NCBI GenBank assembly: GCA_052034005.1 | Contig: JBPOJB010000002.1 | Span: forward strand, 208,871 to 272,870 | DNA: 64,000 bases | Source of the DNA: JAAYDI01 sp052034005 | Lineage (GTDB): Bacteria; Planctomycetota; Planctomycetia; Pirellulales; Pirellulaceae | Direction of reading: 5' to 3' | In this document: one piece after another, positions 55,911 to 64,000 of the stretch | Numbering within the stretch: the first letter of the stretch is position 1 | Layout: the number at the start of each line of letters is the position of its first letter | Position numbers and translations under genes: made by a program | Notes under the pieces: generated by a model | Told to the model about the DNA's origin: nothing | Databases searched by the model: none | What the model saw: only the letters and a program-made list of their open reading frames with translations

Positions 55911-56378
55911 TCACTGACGAACGCGGCATTTCACGACCACCTTCAAGACCGGCTGGACCGACTCCCCCGGATCGGTCGTCAAGCCGGGCGCATGGAGGTC
56001 GTGCGGCGTGAAGATCGCGAAACTGCCGGCAGGCACCTCCAGCAAGTCACCGGCCGCGTCGTAAAACACGATGTCCTTCTCCGCATCGTACGGTTGCCGC
56101 ACCGGCAGGTCGCTCCGCAGGTACGTGTATCCCATCCGCTCCACGCCTTCCACGACGTACTGCACGTCGATGTACTGCCGGTGCGCCTCCCACTGCGCCT
56201 CGGACGCCGGTCTAGGGCGGTAGCGCTGTACGATCGCATAGAGCCGATCGCCGTCCAACACCTGCCGCCCGTCCGGGAGACTCCGCAGATCGGTCGCCCG
56301 CAGATAGTCCAACGCCCGCGCGATGTCCACCGCCAGCGTGCGATACATCGCGGCGTGCTCCAGTCGGTCCAAAATCAT
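55911..56378 (-). CDS. YhcH/YjgK/YiaL-family protein (DUF386)
   Basis: A 155-residue cupin-like protein whose relatives process sialic acid or other sugar anomers. MILDRLEHAAMYRTL, WEAHRQYIDVQYVVEGVERMGY, DIVFYDAAGDLLEVPAGSFAIFTPHDLHAPG and the final VLKVVVKCRV match the family; the His residues of HRQYIDVQ and HDLHAPG are the probable metal ligands. ATG 56378 has GGAG upstream; ATG 56393 is an alternative. The MFS transporter gene lies downstream in the same direction, so a sugar-acid catabolic unit is likely. Confidence 0.9.
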   Translation of the reverse strand: MILDRLEHAAMYRTLAVDIARALDYLRATDLRSLPDGRQVLDGDRLYAIVQRYRPRPASEAQWEAHRQYIDVQYVVEGVERMGYTYLRSDLPVRQPYDAEKDIVFYDAAGDLLEVPAGSFAIFTPHDLHAPGLTTDPGESVQPVLKVVVKCRVRQ

Positions 56379-56576
56379 GATCCCGCGCTCCATGTCGTGC
56401 GTGTCGTGCGTAGTCAGCCGAAGACCTGTGATCGGCGCCCTTTCGCCAAGCGGCCCCCGGCGCCCGGCCGCGTCGATCATACCACGCCGCCCGGGCTCGG
56501 TGAGCGGGCCGGCCGGCGCGCGACGGCGTCACTCAGCCCAAATCGCCTTTTTTTCGCAACCTGCGTGCTTCGCCAC

Positions 56577-56606
56577 TTGACTGGCGTGAACCGGCCGATG
56601 TATAAG
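56577..56606 (+). promoter_or_regulatory. Promoter of the tetR-RND operon
   Basis: TTGACT (56577-56582), an 18-base spacer and TATAAG (56601-56606) form a good sigma70-type promoter (five of six matches in each box). It lies 62 bases upstream of the TetR ATG at 56669, with the operator-like palindrome just downstream. Confidence 0.7.
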
Positions 56607-56640
56607 TGAGATTCATTTTGCGACATGGTGATGGCAGAAA

Positions 56641-56656
56641 GTGAATAACCATTCAC
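56641..56656 (+). promoter_or_regulatory. Palindromic operator candidate for the TetR regulator
   Basis: GTGAAT, AACC, ATTCAC: six-base arms with a four-base centre, just downstream of the predicted -10 and 12 bases before the start codon. This position and symmetry fit autorepression by the TetR protein encoded next. Confidence 0.6.
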
Positions 56657-56668
56657 GGCGGAGCATGA

Positions 56669-57322
56669 ATGGTCGACGAAACGGCCGATGGCGAGCAGTT
56701 GCCCCGCAAGGACCGGGAGCGGGAGCGGCACCGCACGGAGATCCTGGAGGCGGCGGAGCGGGTTTTTGCGTTCAAGGGCTATCAGGGGGCGACCGTCGAG
56801 GAGATAGCCCGGGAGGCGGAGTTCGCCGTTGGGACGATTTACAAGTATTTCAAGGGCAAGGAGGAGCTGTATTTTCAGGCTGCCGCGGGGTTATTCCAGG
56901 AGTTCATGCGGCAGTTTGAAGCGACGGTGTTGAGCATCGCGGCACCGGAAGAGGCGATTGGCGCATTGATCGAGTTGCGACTGACGCACTCGGAGGAGCA
57001 CCGTCGATTCTTGCGGGTTTTCTTCGAGACGACGCGCGGCAGCCGGGTGGATCCGCTGCGTAGCGTCCCGGCCCATTTGGTGCGGATTTACGACGGGTAC
57101 ATTGAGGCCGTGCGAACGCTGTTCGCGCGCGGGATGGCGGACGGCACATTCGACGCGGGGGATCCGTTGTACACCACGTTGTGCTTGGAAGGCATCATCA
57201 ACGCCTTCGTCTCATACTGGTCGCGCAACGAGCCGACCGAACCGTTATCGGTGCGTGTGGCGAAGCTGAAGCGCGAGTTTCTGGGACGCGTCAAGGTGCG
57301 TCTTGACCACGGGCTGCCCTGA
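56669..57322 (+). CDS. TetR-family transcriptional regulator
   Basis: A 217-residue dimeric repressor. The N-terminal HTH (about 18-65) has RTEILEAAERVFAFKGYQGATVEEIAREAEFAVGTIYKYFKGKEELY, the standard TetR signature. The C-terminal ligand domain is divergent, ending with helices around SVRVAKLKREF. It precedes the RND adaptor gene by 56 bases and probably controls the operon in response to a pump substrate, as with AcrR or MexR-type regulators. ATG 56669 or 56665 in another frame; the former fits the HTH. Confidence 0.94.
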   Translation: MVDETADGEQLPRKDRERERHRTEILEAAERVFAFKGYQGATVEEIAREAEFAVGTIYKYFKGKEELYFQAAAGLFQEFMRQFEATVLSIAAPEEAIGALIELRLTHSEEHRRFLRVFFETTRGSRVDPLRSVPAHLVRIYDGYIEAVRTLFARGMADGTFDAGDPLYTTLCLEGIINAFVSYWSRNEPTEPLSVRVAKLKREFLGRVKVRLDHGLP

Positions 57323-57378
57323 CCGGACGAGCGGCGTCGGTGGGCCCAGCGGTTTCGGGCATTGGGAGTATCACATTG

Positions 57379-58710
57379 ATGAATCGGCAGAAGACGAGTA
57401 TGCGGATTGCAGCGCTGCTGCTGCTGGCGAGCCCGGCGTGTTCGAACGGTTGCCGCCAGGCCGTCGCGCCGCCCGCGGCGGAGCCTCCGGAGGTGGCGGT
57501 GCTGACGGTCCAACCGCAGCAGATCCGGTTGACCACGGAGTTGCCGGGCCGCACCTCCGCGCACCTGGTGGCCGAGATCCGGCCGCAGGTGAACGGGGTG
57601 ATCTTGAAGCGCTGTTTTGAGGAGGGCACGGACGTCCAAGCGGGCCAGGCGCTCTACGAGATCGACCCGGCCCCGTTCGAGGCGGCGTTGGAGAACGCGG
57701 TGGCGAGCCTGGATGCGGCGCGCAAGGCGGCCGATCGCGCGCGGGCCGCGCTGGAGGCGACGCGCGCATCGGTTGTGCAGCACGAGGCGATCCGGAAGCT
57801 GGCCGAGACCAATCGTCGGCGGTACGACGAGTTGTTCGAGTCCAGCGCGGTGGCCGAAATCCAGCGCGATTCGGCGGCGACCGAGTTCCAGGTCGCCGAG
57901 GCGTCGCTGCGGGCCGCCCAGGAGCAGGTCAACAGCGACCAGGAGGCCTTGGCGGCGGCGGAGGCGAACATCAAGCAGGCGGAGGCGGCGCTGAAGCTGG
58001 CGCGCATCAATCTGGGCTACACGACCATCACCGCGCCCATCTCCGGACGAATCGGCAAGTCCGAGGTTACGGAGGGCGCCATCGTGACGGCCTATCAGCC
58101 GGTGCCGCTGGCCAGGATCCAGGAGCTGGACCCGATCTACCTGGACGTGCCCCAGTCGACTCTCGAGTTGCTGCGGCTCAAACGACGCCTAGGGCACGGG
58201 CTCAAGCAGGGCGGCGAGCAGTCGAACAAGGTCAAGCTGATCCTCGAGGACGGCACCTCGTCGGACCTGGAAGGGACGCTCAAATTCCGCGACGTGACGG
58301 TGGACCCGACGACCGGATCGGTCACCTTGCGGATCGTGGTCCCGAACCCCGACATCGAGCTGCTGCCCGGCATGTTCATCCGCGCGGTGATCGAAGAGGG
58401 CATCGACGAGCAGGCCATCCTGGTGCCGCAGCAGGCCGTCTCGCGCGATCCGCGCGGCAACCCGATCGCCCTGATCGTCGACGCCCAGGACAAGGTCCAG
58501 CAGCAGTCGATCACGACCGACCGCGCGCTGGGCGACCAGTGGCTCGTCTCGGCGGGCCTGGCCCCGGGCGACCGGGTGATCGTCGAGGGCTCCCAGAAGG
58601 TGCGCGCGGGGACCGACCTGCAGGTCAAGGTCATCCCGTTCCAGCCCGGCGCGGCCGAGGCCGCGCCCGGTGAGCCCGAGCCCCAACCCGCCACGACTTC
58701 ATCCCACTGA
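57379..58710 (+). CDS. RND efflux membrane-fusion protein (AcrA/MexA type)
   Basis: Periplasmic adaptor linking the inner-membrane pump to an outer-membrane channel. A leader (1-25) ends in a lipobox-like ASPAC/SNGC region, so it may be lipid-anchored. The lipoyl half-motifs (VNGVILKRCFEEGTDVQAGQALYEIDP and INLGYTTITAPISGRIGKS) flank a coiled-coil hairpin of about 100 residues; the beta-barrel (IYLDVPQSTLEL) and membrane-proximal domain (PGDRVIVEGSQKVRAG) follow. There are 443 residues. The pump gene starts 12 bases after its stop. Confidence 0.95.
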   Translation: MNRQKTSMRIAALLLLASPACSNGCRQAVAPPAAEPPEVAVLTVQPQQIRLTTELPGRTSAHLVAEIRPQVNGVILKRCFEEGTDVQAGQALYEIDPAPFEAALENAVASLDAARKAADRARAALEATRASVVQHEAIRKLAETNRRRYDELFESSAVAEIQRDSAATEFQVAEASLRAAQEQVNSDQEALAAAEANIKQAEAALKLARINLGYTTITAPISGRIGKSEVTEGAIVTAYQPVPLARIQELDPIYLDVPQSTLELLRLKRRLGHGLKQGGEQSNKVKLILEDGTSSDLEGTLKFRDVTVDPTTGSVTLRIVVPNPDIELLPGMFIRAVIEEGIDEQAILVPQQAVSRDPRGNPIALIVDAQDKVQQQSITTDRALGDQWLVSAGLAPGDRVIVEGSQKVRAGTDLQVKVIPFQPGAAEAAPGEPEPQPATTSSH

Positions 58711-58722
58711 CGGAGACGCCGC

Positions 58723-61700
58723 GTGCTATCGAGATTCTTCCTGGACCGTCCGGTCTTCGCCTGGGTGATCGCCATCATCTTGATGCTGGCCGGTTGCCTC
58801 GCGATCTACAACCTGCCGATCTCACAGTACCCGCCGATCGCGCCGCCGTCGATCGCCATCGACTCCTTCTATCCCGGCGCGTCCGCCAAGACCGTGGAAG
58901 ACAGCGTGACGCAGATTATCGAGCAGAAGATGACCGGCTATGACAATCTGCTCTACATGTCCGCGCAAAGCAGCTCTTCCGGCACCTCCCGCATCGAATT
59001 GACGTTCACGCCGGGCACCGATCCGGACCTGGCCTGGTCGCAGGTGCAGAACAAGCTGCAGTTGGCGATGGCCAGCTTGCCGGAGGTGATCCAGCGTCAG
59101 GGGGTCAAGGTCAGCAAGTCGACGCGCAACTGGCTGATGATCGTGGGCCTGGTCTCGGAAGACGGGAGCCTCAACGGGCATGACCTGCGGGACTACGCCG
59201 TATCGAACGTCGAGAAGGTGCTGGCACGCATACCGGGCGTGGGCGAGGTGGAGGCCTTCGGCGGCCAGTACGCGATGCGGGTCTGGCTGGACACGGACAA
59301 GCTGACCGACTTCGGCCTGACCATCGCGGACGTGGTGGCGGCGCTGCGGGCGTACAACGTGGAGGTCTCTGCCGGCCAGTTCGGCGGCATGCCGGCGGTG
59401 CCCGGCCAGCGGCTAAACGCGTCGATCATCGTCCAGAACCTGCTCAAGACGCCCGAAGAGTTCGGGCACATCCCCGTGCGCACCAATCCGGACGGGTCTG
59501 TCGTCCGGGTGCAGGACGTGGGACGGACGGAGTTGGGCACCGAGCGGTACGACGCGGAGGTCTCTTTCAACGCCCTGCCCTCGGCCGGCCTGGCCGTCCG
59601 CCAGGCGCCGGGCGCCAACGCGTTGGCCACGGCCGACGCCGTGAAGGCGAAGATGCAGGAGTTGAGCCACTACTTCCCGCCGGGGATGAAGGTCGTCTAT
59701 CCCTACGAGACGACCCCCTTCGTGGAGGTCGCGATCAAGGACGTGGTGCGGACGCTGTTCGAGGCCATTCTGCTGGTGTTCCTGGTCATGTACCTGTTCA
59801 TGGGCAACATGCGGGCCACGCTGATCCCGACGATCGCCGTGCCGGTCGTGGTGCTGGGCACGTTCGCCGTCCTCGGGTTGTTCCATTTCTCCATCAACAT
59901 GCTGACGATGTTCGCGATGGTGCTGGCCATCGGCCTGCTGGTGGACGATGCGATCGTGGTGGTGGAGAACGTCGAGCGCATCATGAGCGAGGAGGGGATC
60001 TCGCCGCGCGAAGCCACGCGGCAATCGATGGACCAGATCACCAGCGCGCTGATCGGCATCGGCCTCGTGCTCTCGGCCGTGTTCGGCCCGATGGCGTTCA
60101 TGAGCGGTTCGACCGGCGTGATTTACCGGCAGTTTTCGGTGACGATCATCGCCGCGATGACGCTGTCGGTGCTGGTGGCATTGATCCTCACGCCCGTGCT
60201 GTGCGCGGGTTTGCTCAAGCCGGTCGCCAAGGGGCACCAGCCGGCCGAGGGCGGCGTGTGGTTCCTGCGCCCGTTCTTCCGCTGGTTCGACAACCTGTTC
60301 TTCTGGGCGCGCGAGGCGTACCTGGTGCAAGTCGGCCGCACGCTGCGCCATACCTTCTCGTTCCTGGTCATTTTCGCCCTGCTGCTGGGGGCCTTTTTCG
60401 TCCTGTTCCGGCGGATGCCCACGGCGTATCTGCCGGACGAGGACCAGGGCATCCTGATGATCCAGGCCATGCTGCCGCCCAACGCCACGCTGGACATGAC
60501 CCAGACGGTGATGGCCCGCGTCCGGGACCATTTCCTGATCGACCAGAAGGACGCGGTGGAGTCCTGCATGGTGGTCTCCGGCATGAGCATGGCGGGCGGC
60601 GGCCAGAACATGGGCATGTCGTTCGTGAAACTGCGCGACTGGGACCTCCGCAACGCCCCGGAGCTGCGAGTCGGGCGGGTCGTCGAGAAGGCGATGATGG
60701 AGTTCGCGCAGTACCGTGACGCGATGGTCTTTGCGTTCGCCCCGCCGGCGGTGGTGGAGCTGGGCACCGCCAAGGGGTTCGATTTCCAGTTGCAGGACCG
60801 CAACGGCGAAGGCCACGACGCGCTGATGAACGCGCGCAATCAACTGCTCTTCGAGGCCTCCAAGGACAAGCGCCTGGTGCGAGTCCGCCCGTTCGGCATG
60901 GAAGACGTGCCCGAGTACCGGCTGGACATCGATTGGGAGAAGGCAGGCGCCTTGGGCGTACCCATCACGGCCATCCACCAGACGGTCTCGGCTTCGTTTG
61001 GCAGCGCGTACGTGAACGATTTCATCCAGAACGGTCGCGTGAAACGCGTGTATGTCCAGGCGGACGCCTCCTTCCGAATGCTCCCGAAGGACATCGAACG
61101 GCTCTACGTGCGCAACACGGCCGGGAAGATGGTGCCCTTCACCTCGTTCGCCACGGGCTACTGGACGACCGGCTCTCCCAAGCTGGAGCGATACAATGCG
61201 TTCCCCTCGATCAACATCCAGGGCGAGGCGGCGCCGGGCCGGAGTTCGGGCGAGGCGATGCAGGCGATGGAAGAGCTGGCATCGCATCTGCCGCCCGGGT
61301 TCGGCTTCGACTGGACAGGCGTGTCCTACCAGGAACGGATGGCCCGCTCCCAGGAAGGCCTGCTCTACTTCTTCTCCGTCCTGGTGATCTTCCTCTGCCT
61401 GGCCGCCCTCTACGAAAGCTGGCCGGTCCCGATCTCGATCCTGCTGGCCCTGCCGCTGGGCGCGATCGGCGGTGTGATCGCGATGAGCCTGGTGGGCAAG
61501 CCGAACGACGTCTACTTCCAGATCGGCCTGTTGACGACGCTGGGGCTGACTACCAAGAACGCGATCCTGATCGTCCAGTTCGCCAAGCTCCGCGTGGAGG
61601 AAGGCATGGAGTTGATCGAGGCGACCATGGAGGCTGCCAAATTGCGATTGCGCCCGATCGTGATGACGTCGCTGGCGTTCGGGTTCGGCGTGCTGCCCCT

Positions 61701-61872
61701 GGCGATCGCCCGTGGGGCCGGCGCGGGCGCCCAGAACGCGATCGGCATCGGGGTGGTCGGCGGCGTGGTCACCTCCACGTTCCTGGTGACCCTGTTCGCG
61801 CCGCTGTTCTACGTGATGATCTTCAAAATGTCCGGGAAATACCGCCAGCAACAGGCGGAGCACGTGGGATAG
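58723..61872 (+). CDS. RND multidrug efflux transporter (AcrB/MexB type)
   Basis: A 1049-residue, 12-helix proton-driven pump of the HAE-1 class. The opening LSRFFLDRPVFAWVIAIILMLAG, helix-4 proton-relay aspartates Asp408/Asp409 (GLLVDDAIVVVEN) and the second-half counterpart around helix 10-11 (FQIGLLTTLGLTTKNAILIVQFA, Lys-like) are conserved. The start is GTG 58723 with GGAG upstream. It sits directly downstream of the adaptor and TetR gene. No TolC-type gene follows; the lipoprotein channel at 10709 or another locus must serve. Hydrophobic drugs, bile-like compounds or metabolites are typical substrates. Confidence 0.97.
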   Translation: MLSRFFLDRPVFAWVIAIILMLAGCLAIYNLPISQYPPIAPPSIAIDSFYPGASAKTVEDSVTQIIEQKMTGYDNLLYMSAQSSSSGTSRIELTFTPGTDPDLAWSQVQNKLQLAMASLPEVIQRQGVKVSKSTRNWLMIVGLVSEDGSLNGHDLRDYAVSNVEKVLARIPGVGEVEAFGGQYAMRVWLDTDKLTDFGLTIADVVAALRAYNVEVSAGQFGGMPAVPGQRLNASIIVQNLLKTPEEFGHIPVRTNPDGSVVRVQDVGRTELGTERYDAEVSFNALPSAGLAVRQAPGANALATADAVKAKMQELSHYFPPGMKVVYPYETTPFVEVAIKDVVRTLFEAILLVFLVMYLFMGNMRATLIPTIAVPVVVLGTFAVLGLFHFSINMLTMFAMVLAIGLLVDDAIVVVENVERIMSEEGISPREATRQSMDQITSALIGIGLVLSAVFGPMAFMSGSTGVIYRQFSVTIIAAMTLSVLVALILTPVLCAGLLKPVAKGHQPAEGGVWFLRPFFRWFDNLFFWAREAYLVQVGRTLRHTFSFLVIFALLLGAFFVLFRRMPTAYLPDEDQGILMIQAMLPPNATLDMTQTVMARVRDHFLIDQKDAVESCMVVSGMSMAGGGQNMGMSFVKLRDWDLRNAPELRVGRVVEKAMMEFAQYRDAMVFAFAPPAVVELGTAKGFDFQLQDRNGEGHDALMNARNQLLFEASKDKRLVRVRPFGMEDVPEYRLDIDWEKAGALGVPITAIHQTVSASFGSAYVNDFIQNGRVKRVYVQADASFRMLPKDIERLYVRNTAGKMVPFTSFATGYWTTGSPKLERYNAFPSINIQGEAAPGRSSGEAMQAMEELASHLPPGFGFDWTGVSYQERMARSQEGLLYFFSVLVIFLCLAALYESWPVPISILLALPLGAIGGVIAMSLVGKPNDVYFQIGLLTTLGLTTKNAILIVQFAKLRVEEGMELIEATMEAAKLRLRPIVMTSLAFGFGVLPLAIARGAGAGAQNAIGIGVVGGVVTSTFLVTLFAPLFYVMIFKMSGKYRQQQAEHVG

Positions 61873-62077
61873 GCTTCCAGTCTGTCACCGCGAGCTCGAC
61901 CGTACCGACAGCTGCCGCGCCGCCGTCGGCACGGGTCCGGCGACGTGAAAGAACCAAAGTGTTTTAACGGTTAACGTTTGTCGTTGGTGTTCCGCGCCCC
62001 ATCGACCTGCTTTGTGCCCGCTCTGGCCCCCTACGAGTTGTGCCGTGCCCAGCGGCGACACGAAGACAGTCTCTTCC

Positions 62078-62188
62078 GTCCCGTAGGGACAGCTCTATCT
62101 CAGCCCAGGGCGAAGGCCCGGCGAGCCGTGCGAGCCGGGCCGCAGCCCTGGGTCGCGTACACCCACCAGACCCGAGTCCCAACGGGAC
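62078..62188. repeat. Composite hairpin element
   Basis: GTCCC-GTA-GGGAC at 62078-62090, then nested stems CCCAGGGC (62104-62111) with GCCCTGGG (62145-62152) enclosing GCCCGGC with GCCGGGC, then GTCCC-AAC-GGGAC at 62176-62188. It resembles a recurrent intergenic repeat family in planctomycetes (from memory). Confidence 0.6.
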
Positions 62189-62230
62189 GGCCCGAAAATG
62201 ACCGTGCGAGATTCGGCCATCATGAATGAG

Positions 62231-62352
62231 AATGACGAAGCACGAAATACCCAAGCACGAAGGAATGACGAAGCACGAAATACCCAAGCACGAAGGAATG
62301 ACGAAGTCCGAAATACCCAAGCACGAAGGAATGACGAAGTCCGAAGCTCGAA
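62231..62352. repeat. 33-bp tandem repeat array without spacers
   Basis: Units at 62231-62263, 62264-62296 and 62297-62329 and a partial fourth to about 62352. The core is AATGACGAAG, then CACGAAATACCC, then AAGCACGAAGG. In one frame the array reads as an 11-residue KHE-containing repeat. I regard this as noncoding repeat DNA. Confidence 0.85.
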
Positions 62353-62430
62353 GAGCTCATGCGGTCAACCGAAGACGACGCTCGTTCGAACGTCCGGCTC
62401 GTCATTCGTGCTTCCTTATTCGAAGAGGAC

Positions 62431-62526
62431 GAGTGCAGAGTGCAGAACAAGGAGTGCAGAGTGCAGAAGGGAAGAAGGGAGCGGAAGACGAGTGCAGAGT
62501 GCAGAACAAGGAGTGCAGAGTGCAGA
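62431..62526. repeat. 37-base direct duplication built of GAGTGCA units
   Basis: GAGTGCAGAGTGCAGAACAA plus the following 17 bases at 62431-62467 recurs at 62490-62526, 59 bases further on. Each copy itself contains two GAGTGCAGAGTGCAGA blocks. Confidence 0.8.
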
Positions 62527-62550
62527 GCGGGGGGCGGCAACAGACACCTT

Positions 62551-62570
62551 CCCCCCTTGTACAAGGGGGG
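62551..62570. repeat. 20-base perfect palindrome of the PPLYKGG type
   Basis: Six C, TTGTACAA, six G at 62551-62570. Its forward translation contains the PPLYKGG string that I know as a hallmark of a REP-like intergenic repeat in several phyla. It could form a strong hairpin. Confidence 0.7.
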
Positions 62571-62769
62571 ACTGAGGGGGGTGAAAGGTGAAACCACGAG
62601 CGGGATTAACAATCGACGTCAACTCAAGCCCGATTCTCACCAGCCCAGCACGGGTCCAAGCATTGCGGGCGGGCGGGAAAGCTGCGAGAATCCCGCATGG
62701 TTGCGGCCGCTCCATCCGATGTCGAACGTCAGGCGCATGCGATCAAGCACCGCGTCTGTAGACCCTGCC

Positions 62770-63879
62770 ATGGCCCAGACGCTGTACGTCCTTGATTTCC
62801 TTGATCAGCCGCCCGCCCCGGCGCCGGTGGTGGCCGTGTTTGGCGACGAACCGTTCCTCAAGCAGTTGGCGATCCGGCAGATCCGCCGGATGGCGGTGCC
62901 GGAGGACGAGAATCTGGTCGCGCAGTTTGACGGGACAACGGTCGCGTGGCGGGAAGTGTCCGACGAGCTTTCGACCGTGTCCCTGTTCGACCCGACGGGC
63001 GTGCGACTCGTGATCGTGCAGGACGCGGACGACTTCGTGCAGCAGAACCGGGAGCGGCTGGAAGCGTATGTCGAACGCCCCCATCGGCGTGGTGTGCTGG
63101 TGCTGGACGTCACCAAATGGGCGTCCAACACGCGGCTGTACAAGCTGGTGGACAGGCTGGGCATGCAGGTCGAGTGCCGCGTGCCGACCAAGGGGACCGG
63201 CCGGCAGAAGGAGGTGGACCACGCGCGGATCACCAGCTGGCTGGTCGAGTGGGCTCGGACGCGGCACGGTGCGCACTTGGCCAAGAACGCCGCCGCCCTG
63301 ATGCTCCAGATCCTGGGTCCCGAATTCGGCCTGTTGGACCAGGAGGTGGGCCGGCTGGTTCTCTACGCCGGGTCGAGCGGCAAGATCACCGAGAAGCTGG
63401 TGCGGGAAGCGGGCGGCGGATGGCGCGCGAAAACCGCCTGGGAAGTGATCGAGGCGGCGCTGTCCGGCGATGCGCCCGAGGCGCTCCGACAACTCGACCG
63501 ATTGCTGCAAGCGGGAGAGCAGCCGCAAGCGCTGTTCGGCCCGATCTCCTGGTCGCTTCGGCGCTTCGCAGCCGCCACGCGTATCTACCAGAGAGCCGAA
63601 CGCCGCGGTCAACGCACGTCTTTGCCGGATGCGCTGGCCCAGGCCGGCTTCTTCACCTGGCAGAGCGGCGCGATCCAGACCGCCGAGCGACAGCTCAAGC
63701 AGTTGGGCCGCCAGCGGGCGGCACAGCTTTACCGCTGGTTGCTGGAGACCGATCTGGCCCTCAAGGGCAGCCACTCCTCGCCCGAAATGGCCCGCCTGAC
63801 GCTGGAACACCTGGTGCTCCGGATGGACCAGCACCTGGCGCCCCCGCGCCCCGCACCGGTCTCGCCAACCGTGCACTAG
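62770..63879 (+). CDS. holA: DNA polymerase III subunit delta
   Basis: Clamp-loader delta subunit, which opens the beta clamp. The 369-residue protein from ATG 62770 starts AQTLYVLDFLDQPPAPAPVVAVFGDEPFLKQLAIRQIRR, has the weak AAA+ fold with no Walker motifs (expected for delta), LSTVSLFDPTGVRLVIVQDADDFV, a middle helical region (FGLLDQEVGRLVLYAGSSGKIT) and the C-terminal domain (LFGPISWSLRRFAAATRIYQRAERRG). Upstream in-frame ATGs at 62719 and 62737 are possible, but the longer frame to 62359 runs into the repeat island. No ribosome binding site is obvious. Confidence 0.92.
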   Translation: MAQTLYVLDFLDQPPAPAPVVAVFGDEPFLKQLAIRQIRRMAVPEDENLVAQFDGTTVAWREVSDELSTVSLFDPTGVRLVIVQDADDFVQQNRERLEAYVERPHRRGVLVLDVTKWASNTRLYKLVDRLGMQVECRVPTKGTGRQKEVDHARITSWLVEWARTRHGAHLAKNAAALMLQILGPEFGLLDQEVGRLVLYAGSSGKITEKLVREAGGGWRAKTAWEVIEAALSGDAPEALRQLDRLLQAGEQPQALFGPISWSLRRFAAATRIYQRAERRGQRTSLPDALAQAGFFTWQSGAIQTAERQLKQLGRQRAAQLYRWLLETDLALKGSHSSPEMARLTLEHLVLRMDQHLAPPRPAPVSPTVH

Positions 63880-64000
63880 CCTGGATTCCCATACGGCGGA
63901 AAGACCTAAGAAACAGCCGCCCAGCGGCGGGGGCGAGGGCCCGTGTATTAGGTGACGGCTTTACACCATACGGCGCTTAGCCGAACAGGAGCCGCAGGCG
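63880..64000. other. Window end after holA, nothing recognised
   Basis: The last 121 bases contain no complete gene. The string CATACGGCG occurs twice (63891 and 63968) in a small, possibly hairpin-rich segment, but too little sequence remains to judge. Confidence 0.3.

Larger units (their letters stand above)
61873..62769. other. 897-base repeat island between the RND operon and holA
   Basis: No gene is supported here. Open frames across it are made of repeat translations. The island contains, in order, a structured hairpin element, a 33-bp tandem array, a duplicated 37-base segment and a 20-base palindrome, each listed separately. GC content is visibly lower in the middle. Confidence 0.7.

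Noticed and set aside
59413..61863. 816-codon minus-strand frame rich in His, Arg and Gln
   Set aside because: Antisense shadow of the RND pump gene.
62231..62352. CRISPR array
   Set aside because: Repeats are directly adjacent, without unique spacers, and no cas genes are present.

Overview
The window is a high-GC, gene-dense bacterial chromosome segment that looks planctomycetal, most likely Pirellulales or a near relative (inference). The best pointer is the gene at 22315-23376, which carries two copies of a domain resembling TIGR03000, a family I know only from Planctomycetes. Supporting traits are Tat-exported Gfo/Idh/MocA dehydrogenases, ThuA-like and DUF362 proteins, large secreted multidomain glycoside hydrolases, Hanks-type kinases, many small Cys-rich or Pro-rich envelope proteins, and intergenic repeats of kinds common in such genomes. 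I see no rRNA, tRNA, CRISPR array, prophage or complete insertion sequence.

Layout. 1-4804: a truncated membrane diguanylate cyclase, then a nitronate monooxygenase-like enzyme followed by a histidine kinase/response regulator pair. 4815-12845: a giant secreted GH42-like protein on the minus strand, a Tat-exported oxidoreductase, an orphan TolC-type lipoprotein and a Cys-rich repeat protein. 12896-17230: archaeal-type phosphoglycerate mutase, UPF0173 hydrolase, B12/radical SAM protein and a MazG-like protein. 17353-22096: a membrane protein with a GldG-like middle region, a tetranucleotide microsatellite, an ABC ATPase and an exported isoaspartyl methyltransferase fused to a beta-sandwich. 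22315-27418: the TIGR03000 protein, truA, a GT4 glycosyltransferase, a soluble Ser/Thr kinase and accA. 28025-32458: a TadG-like VWA protein, a YdjM-like protein, dtd and pdxA. 32460-37588: an exported repeat protein and a three-gene envelope cluster. 37760-43098: an aminotransferase, a GNAT protein and a MacB/LolCDE-type ABC exporter. 43076-50358: a sugar-related block (GH-A hydrolase, Gfo/Idh/MocA, ThuA-like, DUF362). 50394-56378: clpX, a SHOCT-like mini-protein, a secreted beta-sandwich protein, an MFS transporter and a YhcH protein. 56577-61872: a TetR-controlled RND efflux operon. 61873-62769: an island of four unrelated repeat types. 62770-63879: holA.

How the parts fit. Housekeeping genes (truA, accA, dtd, pdxA, clpX, holA, apgM) are scattered singly among accessory envelope and polysaccharide genes. 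Three Tat-exported sugar-type proteins each have a similar TTGCA-N(16-18)-NANAAT promoter candidate, which may mark a shared regulon. The RND pump lacks an adjacent outer-membrane channel; the TolC-like lipoprotein 46 kb away could serve it. The most unusual items are the exported isoaspartyl methyltransferase next to the ABC/GldG-like pair, the Cys-rich repeat protein next to the orphan TolC, the paralogous envelope domain at 33933-36140, and the repeat island.
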